Assembly (NCBI GenBank): GCA_964638715.1
Contig: CAZWZF010000096.1
Coordinates: 1 to 10,200, forward strand
Source: JBAXQQ01 sp037131695
GTDB taxonomy: Bacteria; Armatimonadota; Hebobacteria; CAIYQO01
DNA length: 10,200 bases
Direction of reading: 5' to 3'
This document shows positions 1 to 6,556 of the stretch, in pieces (within the stretch, counting starts at the first letter, position 1; every line of letters begins with the position of its first letter). Below the pieces are notes generated by a model. The model worked only from the letters and a program-made list of their open reading frames with translations. It did not search any database and had not been told where the DNA came from. The translations under genes and the position numbers were made by a program.

Positions 1-89
1 CTCCCCTCAATCCCCTCCCCGGCTGGAGAGGGGAAGAACAACTATCAGGGACTGACACTGAGTGGCGAAGCCAGGAAGGTGTCAGTCCC
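1..89. repeat. Tandem hairpins at left edge
   Basis: Two inverted repeats lie side by side. The first is imperfect: TCCCCT (11-16) pairs with AGGGGA (29-34) around a C/G-rich centre. The second is a perfect 11-bp stem, GGGACTGACAC (48-58) with GTGTCAGTCCC (79-89), and its 20-nt loop holds a further TGGC/GCCA mini-hairpin. No coding potential is supported here. This looks like dispersed intergenic repeat DNA or the inner part of a mobile element whose end is the 94-112 repeat. On the minus strand the second stem lies about 60 nt beyond the hydrolase stop and could also stop transcription, but no proper U-tract follows. The structure is seen directly; its role is unknown. Confidence 0.55.
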
Positions 90-93
90 ATCG

Positions 94-112
94 GGTTTTG
101 CAAGAGCCTGTA
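94..112 (+). repeat. Left copy of 19-bp flanking inverted repeat
   Basis: GGTTTTGCAAGAGCCTGTA is matched perfectly, in inverted orientation, at 10147-10165 at the other end of the window; identity stops on both sides. Read outwards both copies begin TA-CAGGCTCTTGCAAAACC, which resembles the terminal inverted repeat of an insertion sequence or MITE preceded by a TA dinucleotide. The partner ends would lie outside the window, so element identity cannot be settled here. Confidence 0.7.
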
Positions 113-146
113 AAAGTGATATTTTAACCCTTTCTTTCAATTTACT

Positions 147-914
147 TTATATTGGAAATAGTGTTTTATTTAAATGCTGTTCAAAAAACTGCCAGATGCT
201 GGTTTCTGCCTGTTTATCGTCTTCTTCATTACCTGCCACGCAATGTCCGCCACCTTGCTGGATAATGATTTTAACTGGAGCACTGGCACATGCGGCGGCT
301 TCGGAGAGCAGGTGAGCATGGTGTATCGGCACTACTGTATCTGCCGTGCCGTGAATATGCAGGATTGGCGGGGTTTGGACAGTAAGATGCATTGCCGGCG
401 AAGCATCTATATAGCGTTTCGGCTCTTCGTTGGGGCATGCGCTCATGAATGCCCAGGCATACCCGCGATATGGATATGTCACTGGTTCATTGCGTAAATC
501 AGTGGGGTTTCCCCAACATACTACGCATTTGAGTGGGGTTTGCGATTCGGTAGCCTGCAGCGCGAGCAAGTGTCCGCCTGCTGAATATCCAATACCACCA
601 ATTTGCGTGCTGTCGCCGCCATACTCTTTGGCATGTGTGACAATCCACTGTAATGCGCTGCGCACATCATCGCAAGCTGCTGGATATGGATTGCCGGGTG
701 CCAGACGATAGTCAATATCTACGACTACATACCCGCGAGCAACATGAGAAGTGAAGTTTTCAACACCGGCACGCTGGCCAAGGCACCATCCGCCACCATG
801 GACATGCAATATTATCGGATAAATCTTATCATCTGCCGGACGAAAAATATTCAAACACAGTGAAGTCTCATCGACTGTTGTGTATTCGATGTCAAGATAT
901 GATTTTATTTCCAC
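147..914 (-). CDS. alpha/beta hydrolase (HSL/BD-FAE-like esterase)
   Basis: A cytoplasmic serine hydrolase, probably an esterase acting on small acyl or acetyl esters; the substrate cannot be read from sequence. Numbering from the upstream ATG at 929, HGGGW (44-48) forms the oxyanion hole, Ser116 in GYSAGG is the nucleophile, Asp197 in HGTAD and His229 in GGGH complete the triad, and DYRLAP (73-78) is typical of the hormone-sensitive-lipase/BD-FAE group. No signal peptide is seen. I place the start at GTG 914 (255 aa) because AGGAG lies 7 nt before it; ATG at 929 (260 aa) is in frame but has no ribosome binding site and would itself overlap that AGGAG. The gene is intact, ends 34 nt from the 94-112 repeat, and stands 222 nt downstream of the nucleotidyltransferase in the same orientation with its own candidate promoter. 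Kynurenine formamidase-like or carbohydrate esterase roles are alternatives. Confidence 0.88.
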   Translation of the reverse strand: MEIKSYLDIEYTTVDETSLCLNIFRPADDKIYPIILHVHGGGWCLGQRAGVENFTSHVARGYVVVDIDYRLAPGNPYPAACDDVRSALQWIVTHAKEYGGDSTQIGGIGYSAGGHLLALQATESQTPLKCVVCWGNPTDLRNEPVTYPYRGYAWAFMSACPNEEPKRYIDASPAMHLTVQTPPILHIHGTADTVVPIHHAHLLSEAAACASAPVKIIIQQGGGHCVAGNEEDDKQAETSIWQFFEQHLNKTLFPI

Positions 915-950
915 GGTACAACTCCTCATACTTTATAGATTCACACTGAG

Positions 951-980
951 ATAATAGCACCATCCCGTGCGAGTAGTCAT
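951..980 (-). promoter_or_regulatory. Candidate promoter for the hydrolase gene
   Basis: On the minus strand an extended -10, TGC-TATTAT (hexamer 951-956), follows ATGACT (975-980, four of six match TTGACA) at 18-nt spacing. It lies about 37 nt before the preferred GTG start and would give a short leader containing the AGGAG ribosome binding site. Pattern match only. Confidence 0.4.
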
Positions 981-1033
981 GTTTGATAGACGTTAAATAT
1001 GATAAATAGTTGCAGCAGACCATTTAGTTTCAA

Positions 1034-1073
1034 AAGCTGTTATAAAAATAATTTTTGTGGAACAATACAGCTT
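1034..1073 (-). terminator. Possible weak terminator after the nucleotidyltransferase
   Basis: AAGCTGT (1034-1040) and ACAGCTT (1067-1073) are complementary, and the loop contains a second AAAAAT/ATTTTT pairing. On the minus strand the stem is followed by TTGAAA rather than a true U-tract. It lies 64-103 nt past the nucleotidyltransferase stop. The rest of 930-1136 shows no gene. Confidence 0.25.
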
Positions 1074-1136
1074 CATATTTTTTAACCATGAAATACATGA
1101 AAGGCACGAAAAAGGTAATCTTTCATAAAGAATATT

Positions 1137-2489
1137 TTATAAAAATTCCAACATCATTTCTGCGCTTTCCACTTCTTTATGGGCGGGAATACGTACACCG
1201 GCAGGGACCTTTAATCGTGGATGAATAGTAACCCCATCGGATAATTTAACACCGCCACGTATCACCACCTCATCACCTACCGCCACATACCCGCGCATTT
1301 CAATAGGCTCTTCTTTAGTTGAATGCAATTCCACCATAATACCCGTCAAAGTATCCTCAACGTAACTATGTGGTCCGAGGATAGAACCTGCTCCCAGTGA
1401 AGACCGAATGACTGAAACATTTTCGAATATCTCGCAATCATCGTCGATATTACATTCATGTAAAACTGTACCAGGATAAATCTGTACATATTTGCCGATT
1501 CTTACCGGTGATATCAATTTTACCAATCCTTGTTCTATTTTTTGTGCCAGGGTCAGGTTAGTTATCGGGTCTGTTAAATCAAGCGATTCCTGGTCTATCA
1601 TATTTCCCTGCAGGCATCCCTGCTGACAGTTATAGACTTTACACATCAATGATTTCATGGATGTGAACTTACCAGTTAAGGTTTCAACCATGGTATGTAA
1701 ATAACTGTTAATGTTCCCCAAATCACCCATACGTCCAATTTCATTTACAGATACAGGATAACCCGCCGCTACCAGCCATGGCAGCAAATCTCCACCAATA
1801 TCCAACTTTTGTTGACGCATTTTGTTGCAAATTGGCTCTTTTGATATCTCGCGAAGACGCCTGGTATCAATCATGTAAAATCCTGCATTAGTCAATAATG
1901 GTGGCAAATCGACGCTGTTGCCATTTTGAAAACCAAATTTTGCATAAATCTGGCCAAGGGTCGGCTTCTCTATAAATCCATTAACGTGACCATTTTCATC
2001 GCTATCGATTAAACCATATCTTCCCGCAATTAATTCTGCCGGTTGCCTTGCCGCGGCAATTGTCACCACGGCACCACTTTCCTGATGACACCTTAGCATT
2101 TCATGAAGGTTTATATCTAATATTGAATCTGTAGGAAAAACAAACGCGGTACCATCTATGTCAAAATGATCTAAATTAGTTAAAAGAGCGTCTCCACTGC
2201 CGACATTATCATGGTCATATCGTACTGGGGAATAACGGATTCGCACATCCTGAGATTCTCCATACCCAACAATATTTTTAATTTGATAACGATTTTCTTT
2301 ACCCTTTGTAATTAAAATATAATCATCTATCCCTTCGCATTTAAGTATTTTTATCATCCAATCCAAAACGCGGCCACCAACAAAACGAACTGCAGCCTTG
2401 GCACGTAAATACCCTTTCGCCTTTAATGTTAACGGTCGAAACCGCACTCCCTGACCAGCCGCCAGACCAATACCCAAAATCTTTTCCAT
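1137..2489 (-). CDS. NDP-sugar nucleotidyltransferase with beta-helix C-terminal domain
   Basis: A 450-aa two-domain protein of the NTP_transferase family, which couples a sugar 1-phosphate to a nucleoside triphosphate with release of pyrophosphate. The N-terminal Rossmann-like domain (about 1-270) begins with GLAAGQGVRFRPLT (8-21), the nucleotide-binding signature; FPTDS (118-122) holds the presumed metal-binding Asp121, FIEKP (172-176) and NAGFYMID (201-208) are the sugar-site motifs, and GRMGDLGNINSYL (252-264) replaces the usual G-x-W-x-D-x-G. The C-terminal part (about 325-435) has hexapeptide-like repeats of a left-handed beta helix, as in glucose-1-phosphate adenylyl- and thymidylyltransferases. 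Unusually, the PK-x-LLPV segment reads KAKGYLRAK (23-31). Start: GAGGGG lies 6 nt before the ATG. Downstream of the ATPase operon after a 535-nt gap, so probably a separate unit. Nucleotide and sugar specificity cannot be named. Cysteine-rich stretch 283-292 (CKVYNCQQGC) links the domains. Confidence 0.85.
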   Translation of the reverse strand: MEKILGIGLAAGQGVRFRPLTLKAKGYLRAKAAVRFVGGRVLDWMIKILKCEGIDDYILITKGKENRYQIKNIVGYGESQDVRIRYSPVRYDHDNVGSGDALLTNLDHFDIDGTAFVFPTDSILDINLHEMLRCHQESGAVVTIAAARQPAELIAGRYGLIDSDENGHVNGFIEKPTLGQIYAKFGFQNGNSVDLPPLLTNAGFYMIDTRRLREISKEPICNKMRQQKLDIGGDLLPWLVAAGYPVSVNEIGRMGDLGNINSYLHTMVETLTGKFTSMKSLMCKVYNCQQGCLQGNMIDQESLDLTDPITNLTLAQKIEQGLVKLISPVRIGKYVQIYPGTVLHECNIDDDCEIFENVSVIRSSLGAGSILGPHSYVEDTLTGIMVELHSTKEEPIEMRGYVAVGDEVVIRGGVKLSDGVTIHPRLKVPAGVRIPAHKEVESAEMMLEFL

Positions 2490-2520
2490 AATAAACCCCT
2501 CTTTTTTTATATTAGATAAT

Positions 2521-2558
2521 TGAACGAACGAAATCCTCGTTCATTGTGTATATACACA
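2521..2558. promoter_or_regulatory. Operator-like palindromes before the nucleotidyltransferase
   Basis: TGTGTATATACACA (2545-2558) is a perfect 14-bp palindrome, and next to it TGAACGA (2521-2527) is complementary to TCGTTCA (2537-2543). Both lie 32-69 nt upstream of the nucleotidyltransferase ATG, where a repressor or activator could bind. No regulator gene is present in the window, so function is inferred from symmetry and position alone. Confidence 0.35.
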
Positions 2559-2573
2559 GTTGCAAACTAAACA

Positions 2574-2615
2574 ACCTTTAGCGGCTTAGTTATCTTTAAT
2601 TAAGCCGCTAAAGGT
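2574..2615 (-). terminator. 15-bp perfect hairpin, candidate terminator or attenuator
   Basis: ACCTTTAGCGGCTTA (2574-2588) pairs perfectly with TAAGCCGCTAAAGGT (2601-2615) around a 12-nt loop. On the minus strand the stem is followed by TGTTTAGTTT, a broken U-tract. It lies 410 nt past the atpG stop and 85 nt before the nucleotidyltransferase start, so it could end read-through from the ATPase operon or act as an attenuator in a long nucleotidyltransferase leader. No other convincing terminator is visible directly after atpG. Confidence 0.55.
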
Positions 2616-3024
2616 ATAAAAATTCTAATTACAAAATCATTAGACTTACTTTCAACCCTTGATAATTTTCTTGAGTATTATCAAATATCTTAATTTTTTA
2701 GTTGAAATGTATAAAGGTTTCTGATTAATTTAGATTGACTTTGTAACTGTATTTAATGTTATATCATTTTTCTTGTATGTCAATACGAAATTTTCTTATA
2801 TTTTAAAAATAATAAAAAATATTATTCAGTATAAGTTAGTGATTTTTTTTATTTACTCATACCTGTGACATTTGTTAATAAGTATTCTGATGTATTATTA
2901 ATTATTTCTGTAATAATTGGTACTCACATTTGGTTAATTCTAAATTTGGAATATCTTGCAAAATGATAACTAATACTTTAATGGCAAATGCAATTTTTAA
3001 ATATCTTTTCTGTATTTTTATCTA
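2616..3024. other. AT-rich non-coding gap after atpG
   Basis: This stretch is far richer in A+T than the genes around it and has stop codons in all frames, with no ribosome binding site followed by a usable ORF. It contains small AT-only inverted repeats, for example TTGATAAT (2659-2666) with ATTATCAA (2677-2684). A possible minus-strand promoter is listed separately. I see no RNA gene. Confidence 0.7.
2756..2783 (-). promoter_or_regulatory. Possible promoter in the atpG-nucleotidyltransferase gap
   Basis: On the minus strand a perfect TTGACA (2778-2783) is followed after 16 nt by TAACAT (2756-2761, four of six), overlapping TGA-TATAAC. If used, the transcript would carry a leader of roughly 260 nt including the 15-bp hairpin before the nucleotidyltransferase. 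In such AT-rich DNA chance matches are common. Confidence 0.35.
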
Positions 3025-3921
3025 TTAAGGTAAATTTTCTGTGTTGAGTGCTTCAAAACCGGAGACCACATCAAATAATTCTTCATCTATACTGCTTTGG
3101 CGCAATCGGTGAAATGTTCTGTTAAGGTTTTCCAATAACTCGTCGATGTTTTTATCGGCGCGCTGCATCGCTGCTAATCGGCTGGCGTTTTCGCTTGCCA
3201 GTGATTCTGTGCAGGCGCGGAAAAGGGATATAAAAAGATATTCGCGGGTTAATGCCTGCAGAGTTGCGGCGGATTCACCTATTACTTGTGGAAGGTTTTT
3301 TGTTGGCCAGGGGAGATTAATTAAATTTTGCATCCATTTTTCATCAAGCGGCAGCAAACGCTGGCTGACTGGTGAATAAATTTCGTTTGATGTATGCTGG
3401 TTGTAAAACAGGTACAATTCAGTTATTTCGTTTTGGCTGTGCAGCATTTCACACTCAATGAGTATTTGTCCGACAAGCGGGGTGATGGTGTTTATAGAAT
3501 TTGGCACGGCGAAAAGGTTCATTAATGGCAGTCCGGTATCAGCCAATCGCAAATTAACCCGTTCGCCGACAGCCCAAATTTTTGATTTCCCTGGTAAGGC
3601 AGCGAGTGCTGTAACAGCATATTCGGCTATGACATCGTTAAACTGTCCCACTAATCCCTGGTCCGAGCCAAAGACAACGGCGCCAATTTTACCTGTTACC
3701 GGCTTTGTTTTATGCTCTGCAATCAAGGGTATTTGCTGGTTGTGCCGGAAAGATACTGCCAGTCCCAATTCGACACTCTTATAATAATTGTCTAATGAAC
3801 GCAAGGATTTTTCATATTGTCCTATACTTGACGCGGCAACCGCCTTCATCGTGCGGACAACTGATTGCAATTCTCCGGCACTGTTTATTTTTCGACGCAG
3901 ATTTACCAGGGTGTCGCTCAT
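3025..3921 (-). CDS. atpG: N-ATPase gamma subunit
   Basis: The central rotor shaft that couples rotation of the membrane c ring to catalysis in the alpha3-beta3 head; cytoplasmic face of the membrane. The 298-aa product has the family's N-terminal helix (LRRKINSAGELQSVVRTMKAVAA, about 8-30; only this short signature is quoted), the Rossmann-like core motif GSDQGLVGQF (85-94, equivalent of SDRGLCG in standard gamma subunits) and the C-terminal helix with ENASRLAAMQRAD followed by RQSSIDEELFDVVSG (about 274-288). Length is normal. Its ATG overlaps the atpA stop as ATGA (3918-3921), and GAGGA sits about 8 nt upstream inside atpA, so translation is coupled. As in other N-ATPase operons it is the last gene; no separate epsilon or delta gene follows. 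Confidence 0.96.
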   Translation of the reverse strand: MSDTLVNLRRKINSAGELQSVVRTMKAVAASSIGQYEKSLRSLDNYYKSVELGLAVSFRHNQQIPLIAEHKTKPVTGKIGAVVFGSDQGLVGQFNDVIAEYAVTALAALPGKSKIWAVGERVNLRLADTGLPLMNLFAVPNSINTITPLVGQILIECEMLHSQNEITELYLFYNQHTSNEIYSPVSQRLLPLDEKWMQNLINLPWPTKNLPQVIGESAATLQALTREYLFISLFRACTESLASENASRLAAMQRADKNIDELLENLNRTFHRLRQSSIDEELFDVVSGFEALNTENLP

Positions 3922-5477
3922 GGCTTTTCCTCGAATTTCACTTCTATCGTCGCTTGAAAATCAGCAATTGCCTTACGAACTGTTTGTATTATAATTTCAC
4001 GATCATCGTCGCTGAATTTTTCAGCAGTGTCCAATTTGGCGCAAATATCTGCCGGTATATTTGCGACAGCTTTGATAACAGCATATTCGGCATTTGTCAT
4101 ATTTTCAAGCGGTATCTGGTCGAATAATCCTTCAGTTAACGCTAACAGAATAGCTATTTGCGCTGGTACTGTTACTGGTGAGAATTCCGGCTGTTTCAGG
4201 CATGCGCGGATTCGCCGTCCGTGTTCGATAATTTTGCGGGTATTTTCGTCCAAACGGGCACCGAACCGGGCAAAGGTTTCGAGTTCTTCAAACTGCGCGT
4301 AAGCCAGTTTTAAACTGCCCGCCACCTTGCTATAGGCTGCGCGCTGTGCCTTGCCGCCAACGCGGGAAACGGATTTCCCAACATCTACCGCAGGTAGCAC
4401 TCCCAACTCAAATAATACTGGCGATAAATAAATCTGCCCGTCAGTAATGGAAATTAAATTAGTCGGGATATATGCGGAGATATCCTGTGCTTCTGTTTCA
4501 ACAATTGGCAGTGCGGTGAGAGAACCACCGCCAAGTTCTTTGCGCAGGTGTGTGGCACGTTCAAGCAGACGGGAGTGAATATAAAAGATATCGCCAGGAA
4601 ATGCCTCACGACCGGGTGGCCGGCGCAGTAAAAGAGAAAGTTCGCGATATGCGCGCGCATGCTGGGTAAGGTCATCATAAACAATCAGCACATCGCGGCC
4701 GGATTCCATGAAATGTTCTGCAATGTTGGTAGCGGCATAAGGGGCGATATATGCAAGACCCGGCGGGTCATTTCCCGCTGCCACTACCACGACAGTGTAT
4801 TCCATGGCGCCTTTTTCTTTTAATGTAGCTACCGCTTTTGCGACAGATGACGCGCGCTGACCGATGGCGCAATATACGCATAATACGTCTTTTCCGCGCT
4901 GGTTTAAAATAACATCAAGCGCAATAGCGGTTTTACCCGTTTGGCGGTCTCCCATTATCAATTCGCGCTGGCCGCGACCGACTGGGATAAGCGCGTCGAT
5001 TACTTTTATGCCGGTTTGCATTGGCACGGTAACCGGCAGGCGATCCATGATAGGTGCGGCAGGACGCTCAACTGGCAGACGCTGGCTGGTATTTATCGGT
5101 CCGCCATCATCAAGCGGGTGTCCAAGTGGATTAATTATACGTCCCAGCAGGCTGTCGCCGACAGCAATGTCTATCACTCTGCCGGTACGCAGCACTTCAT
5201 CGCCAGCATGAAGATGCCAGTAATTACCCAGTAACACAACTCCAATTTCATTTGCGTCCACATTAAACGCAATGCCGGGAACATCACCGGGAAATGTTAC
5301 TATTTCTTCAAATCCCACTCCCTGCAAGCCTGATACTTTTGCAATACCGGTTGAAACACTGATAATTTTACCTACTTCCTGTGGTACAAATTGTGGCATG
5401 AATATTTCCCGCGCTTCGCTTATTTCAGCAAATGCGTTATCGAATACATTCTGCAGGCTGTCAGGTTCCATATTCAT
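3918..5477 (-). CDS. atpA: N-ATPase alpha subunit
   Basis: Non-catalytic nucleotide-binding subunit of the hexameric head, 519 aa. Numbering from the chosen start: beta-barrel domain to about 110, P-loop GDRQTGKT (176-183), YDDLTQHARAYREL (267-280), and SVSRVGG (369-375) with Arg372 as the arginine finger that reaches the beta catalytic site. Start: an in-frame ATG at 5564 would give 548 aa but lies within atpF; ATG 5477 has GAGG 5 nt upstream and forms an ATGA overlap with the atpF stop, so it is preferred. A second ATG follows at 5471. The C-terminal helical domain is complete. Standard bacterial alpha subunits are about 500-515 aa, so the length fits. Confidence 0.96.
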   Translation of the reverse strand: MNMEPDSLQNVFDNAFAEISEAREIFMPQFVPQEVGKIISVSTGIAKVSGLQGVGFEEIVTFPGDVPGIAFNVDANEIGVVLLGNYWHLHAGDEVLRTGRVIDIAVGDSLLGRIINPLGHPLDDGGPINTSQRLPVERPAAPIMDRLPVTVPMQTGIKVIDALIPVGRGQRELIMGDRQTGKTAIALDVILNQRGKDVLCVYCAIGQRASSVAKAVATLKEKGAMEYTVVVVAAGNDPPGLAYIAPYAATNIAEHFMESGRDVLIVYDDLTQHARAYRELSLLLRRPPGREAFPGDIFYIHSRLLERATHLRKELGGGSLTALPIVETEAQDISAYIPTNLISITDGQIYLSPVLFELGVLPAVDVGKSVSRVGGKAQRAAYSKVAGSLKLAYAQFEELETFARFGARLDENTRKIIEHGRRIRACLKQPEFSPVTVPAQIAILLALTEGLFDQIPLENMTNAEYAVIKAVANIPADICAKLDTAEKFSDDDREIIIQTVRKAIADFQATIEVKFEEKP

Positions 5478-6256
5478 TGGATCCTCTTTTCGGGTATCTC
5501 TTTTTCTCTTATATGCTCCATTATTGTTTGTTCCATCGATGCCAGATAGTCTGCAATATTCCATGCAATTTTTTGCCCATTAACTGCGAGTTCTATACCG
5601 CTGACTAACTCTGGCGTTGTTTCAAAATGGAGATTAATATCGACTGAAAAAGAATTATTTAGCGCATTTTTTAATGCTTCGCGCTGCTCTGCTGACAGGT
5701 TGAATGCACTGTGAATATAAACAGGTTCAGAAGATGATTTAATGGCCTTGGAAAGGCTTTCTTTCGCTTCGCTGTCCATCTCCTGTAAACGACTAATAAA
5801 CACACCGGTCATGCGTTCTTCCAAACTTGCCGCTGCCAGATCAGTCAATGTCTTTCGTGCAATAGCAAAAACTTCCTGTTGGGTCAGGAGTGTGATGGAT
5901 TGGTTCATGTTGTATGCGTCTCTGACCAGCATTTCCTGCTGTTTTGCAATCAAGGCATCTGCAGTTTGCCGCGCTTCTGCCATGAGTCGTTGATTTTCAG
6001 CCTGTGCTTCATTTGCAGTGTTATCCATCAGCATGGCACGATTTTTATCAAGCTCATCATTCTTTAACTTATATTCATCTTTCTCTTGTTGTGCTTCAGC
6101 CTGTTTTTTGTCAGCATTTGCCAGTTCTGCGGCAATGCGTTTTTCTCGCTCATCGATAGCGTTGAGAATCGGCTTATACAAAAACCTTTTCATCAACCAC
6201 ACCAGGATGAGGAAATTGACTCCCTGCGCAATAACAGTGAACCAGTCTATTAACAT
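5474..6256 (-). CDS. atpF: N-ATPase b subunit with delta-like C-terminal domain
   Basis: Peripheral stalk subunit that holds the head still against the a subunit. The 260-aa product is about 100 residues longer than the usual 156-170-aa b. It has one N-terminal membrane helix (about 3-24, followed by KRFLYKPILNAIDERE, the conserved b motif), a charged alanine-rich coiled coil (about 33-115), and a C-terminal domain. Residues about 186-240 (LSAEQREALKNAL; FETTPELVSGIELAVNGQKI; ADYLASM) follow the pattern of the delta/OSCP C-terminus, where L-x-G-G-I-x-V-x-I-x-G is typical. As no atpH gene is present, this domain probably supplies the delta function; that is inference from pattern. AGGA lies 10 nt before the ATG; atpE ends 4 nt upstream. 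Confidence 0.94.
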   Translation of the reverse strand: MLIDWFTVIAQGVNFLILVWLMKRFLYKPILNAIDEREKRIAAELANADKKQAEAQQEKDEYKLKNDELDKNRAMLMDNTANEAQAENQRLMAEARQTADALIAKQQEMLVRDAYNMNQSITLLTQQEVFAIARKTLTDLAAASLEERMTGVFISRLQEMDSEAKESLSKAIKSSSEPVYIHSAFNLSAEQREALKNALNNSFSVDINLHFETTPELVSGIELAVNGQKIAWNIADYLASMEQTIMEHIREKEIPEKRIQ

Positions 6257-6260
6257 AACT

Positions 6261-6542
6261 TTATTTTCCTGCCGTTTGTGCGATAACGTGGCTCCAGAAA
6301 GGATTGGCGAAGATGAGAATCATTGAAACCACGAAACAGTAGATGGCAATAGATTCTACCATCGCCAGACCGACAAATAATGTTCTGGTAATAGTGGGGG
6401 CAGCGTCAGGCTGCTGGGCGATGGAAGTCAGTGCTGCCGTGACAGCCTTACCTTCAGCCATCGCCGGCATGAAACAGCCGAAACTGGTGGTGATTCCAGC
6501 GGTTATAATTGATGTTACCGCGATAATGGTCATATTATCCAT
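6261..6542 (-). CDS. atpE: N-ATPase c subunit (rotor ring), two-carboxylate type
   Basis: Hairpin of two membrane helices (about 5-38 and 50-80) that oligomerises into the ion-carrying rotor ring. Aligned by eye to the Na+-type c subunit of Ilyobacter tartaricus, Glu63 is the main ion-binding carboxylate, Ser64 and Tyr68 are kept, Gln32 is replaced by Glu30, and Thr67 by Ile65. Glu in both helices is the two-carboxylate motif known from Fusobacterium and N-ATPase rings. The helix-1 GxGxGxGxG run is almost erased (Cys23, Met25, Ala27, Ala29, Gly31), and the loop RQP reads QQP (43-45). Length 93 aa is slightly above the usual 80-89 with a C-terminal tail. AAGGAG precedes the ATG by 8 nt. Ion (Na+ or H+) cannot be decided from sequence. 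Confidence 0.96.
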   Translation of the reverse strand: MDNMTIIAVTSIITAGITTSFGCFMPAMAEGKAVTAALTSIAQQPDAAPTITRTLFVGLAMVESIAIYCFVVSMILIFANPFWSHVIAQTAGK

Positions 6543-6556
6543 AATGATTTCTCCTT

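Noticed and set aside
2659..2684. 8-bp inverted repeat TTGATAAT/ATTATCAA as a terminator
   Set aside because: The stem is almost all A/T and too weak; in such AT-rich DNA it is expected by chance.
3705..4127. Plus-strand ORF of 140 codons across the atpG/atpA junction
   Set aside because: Antisense to conserved gamma and alpha coding sequence, no family resemblance.
5478..5564. N-terminal extension of atpA to the ATG at 5564
   Set aside because: It would sit inside atpF, lacks similarity to alpha subunits, and the ATG at 5477 has a proper ribosome site and ATGA overlap.
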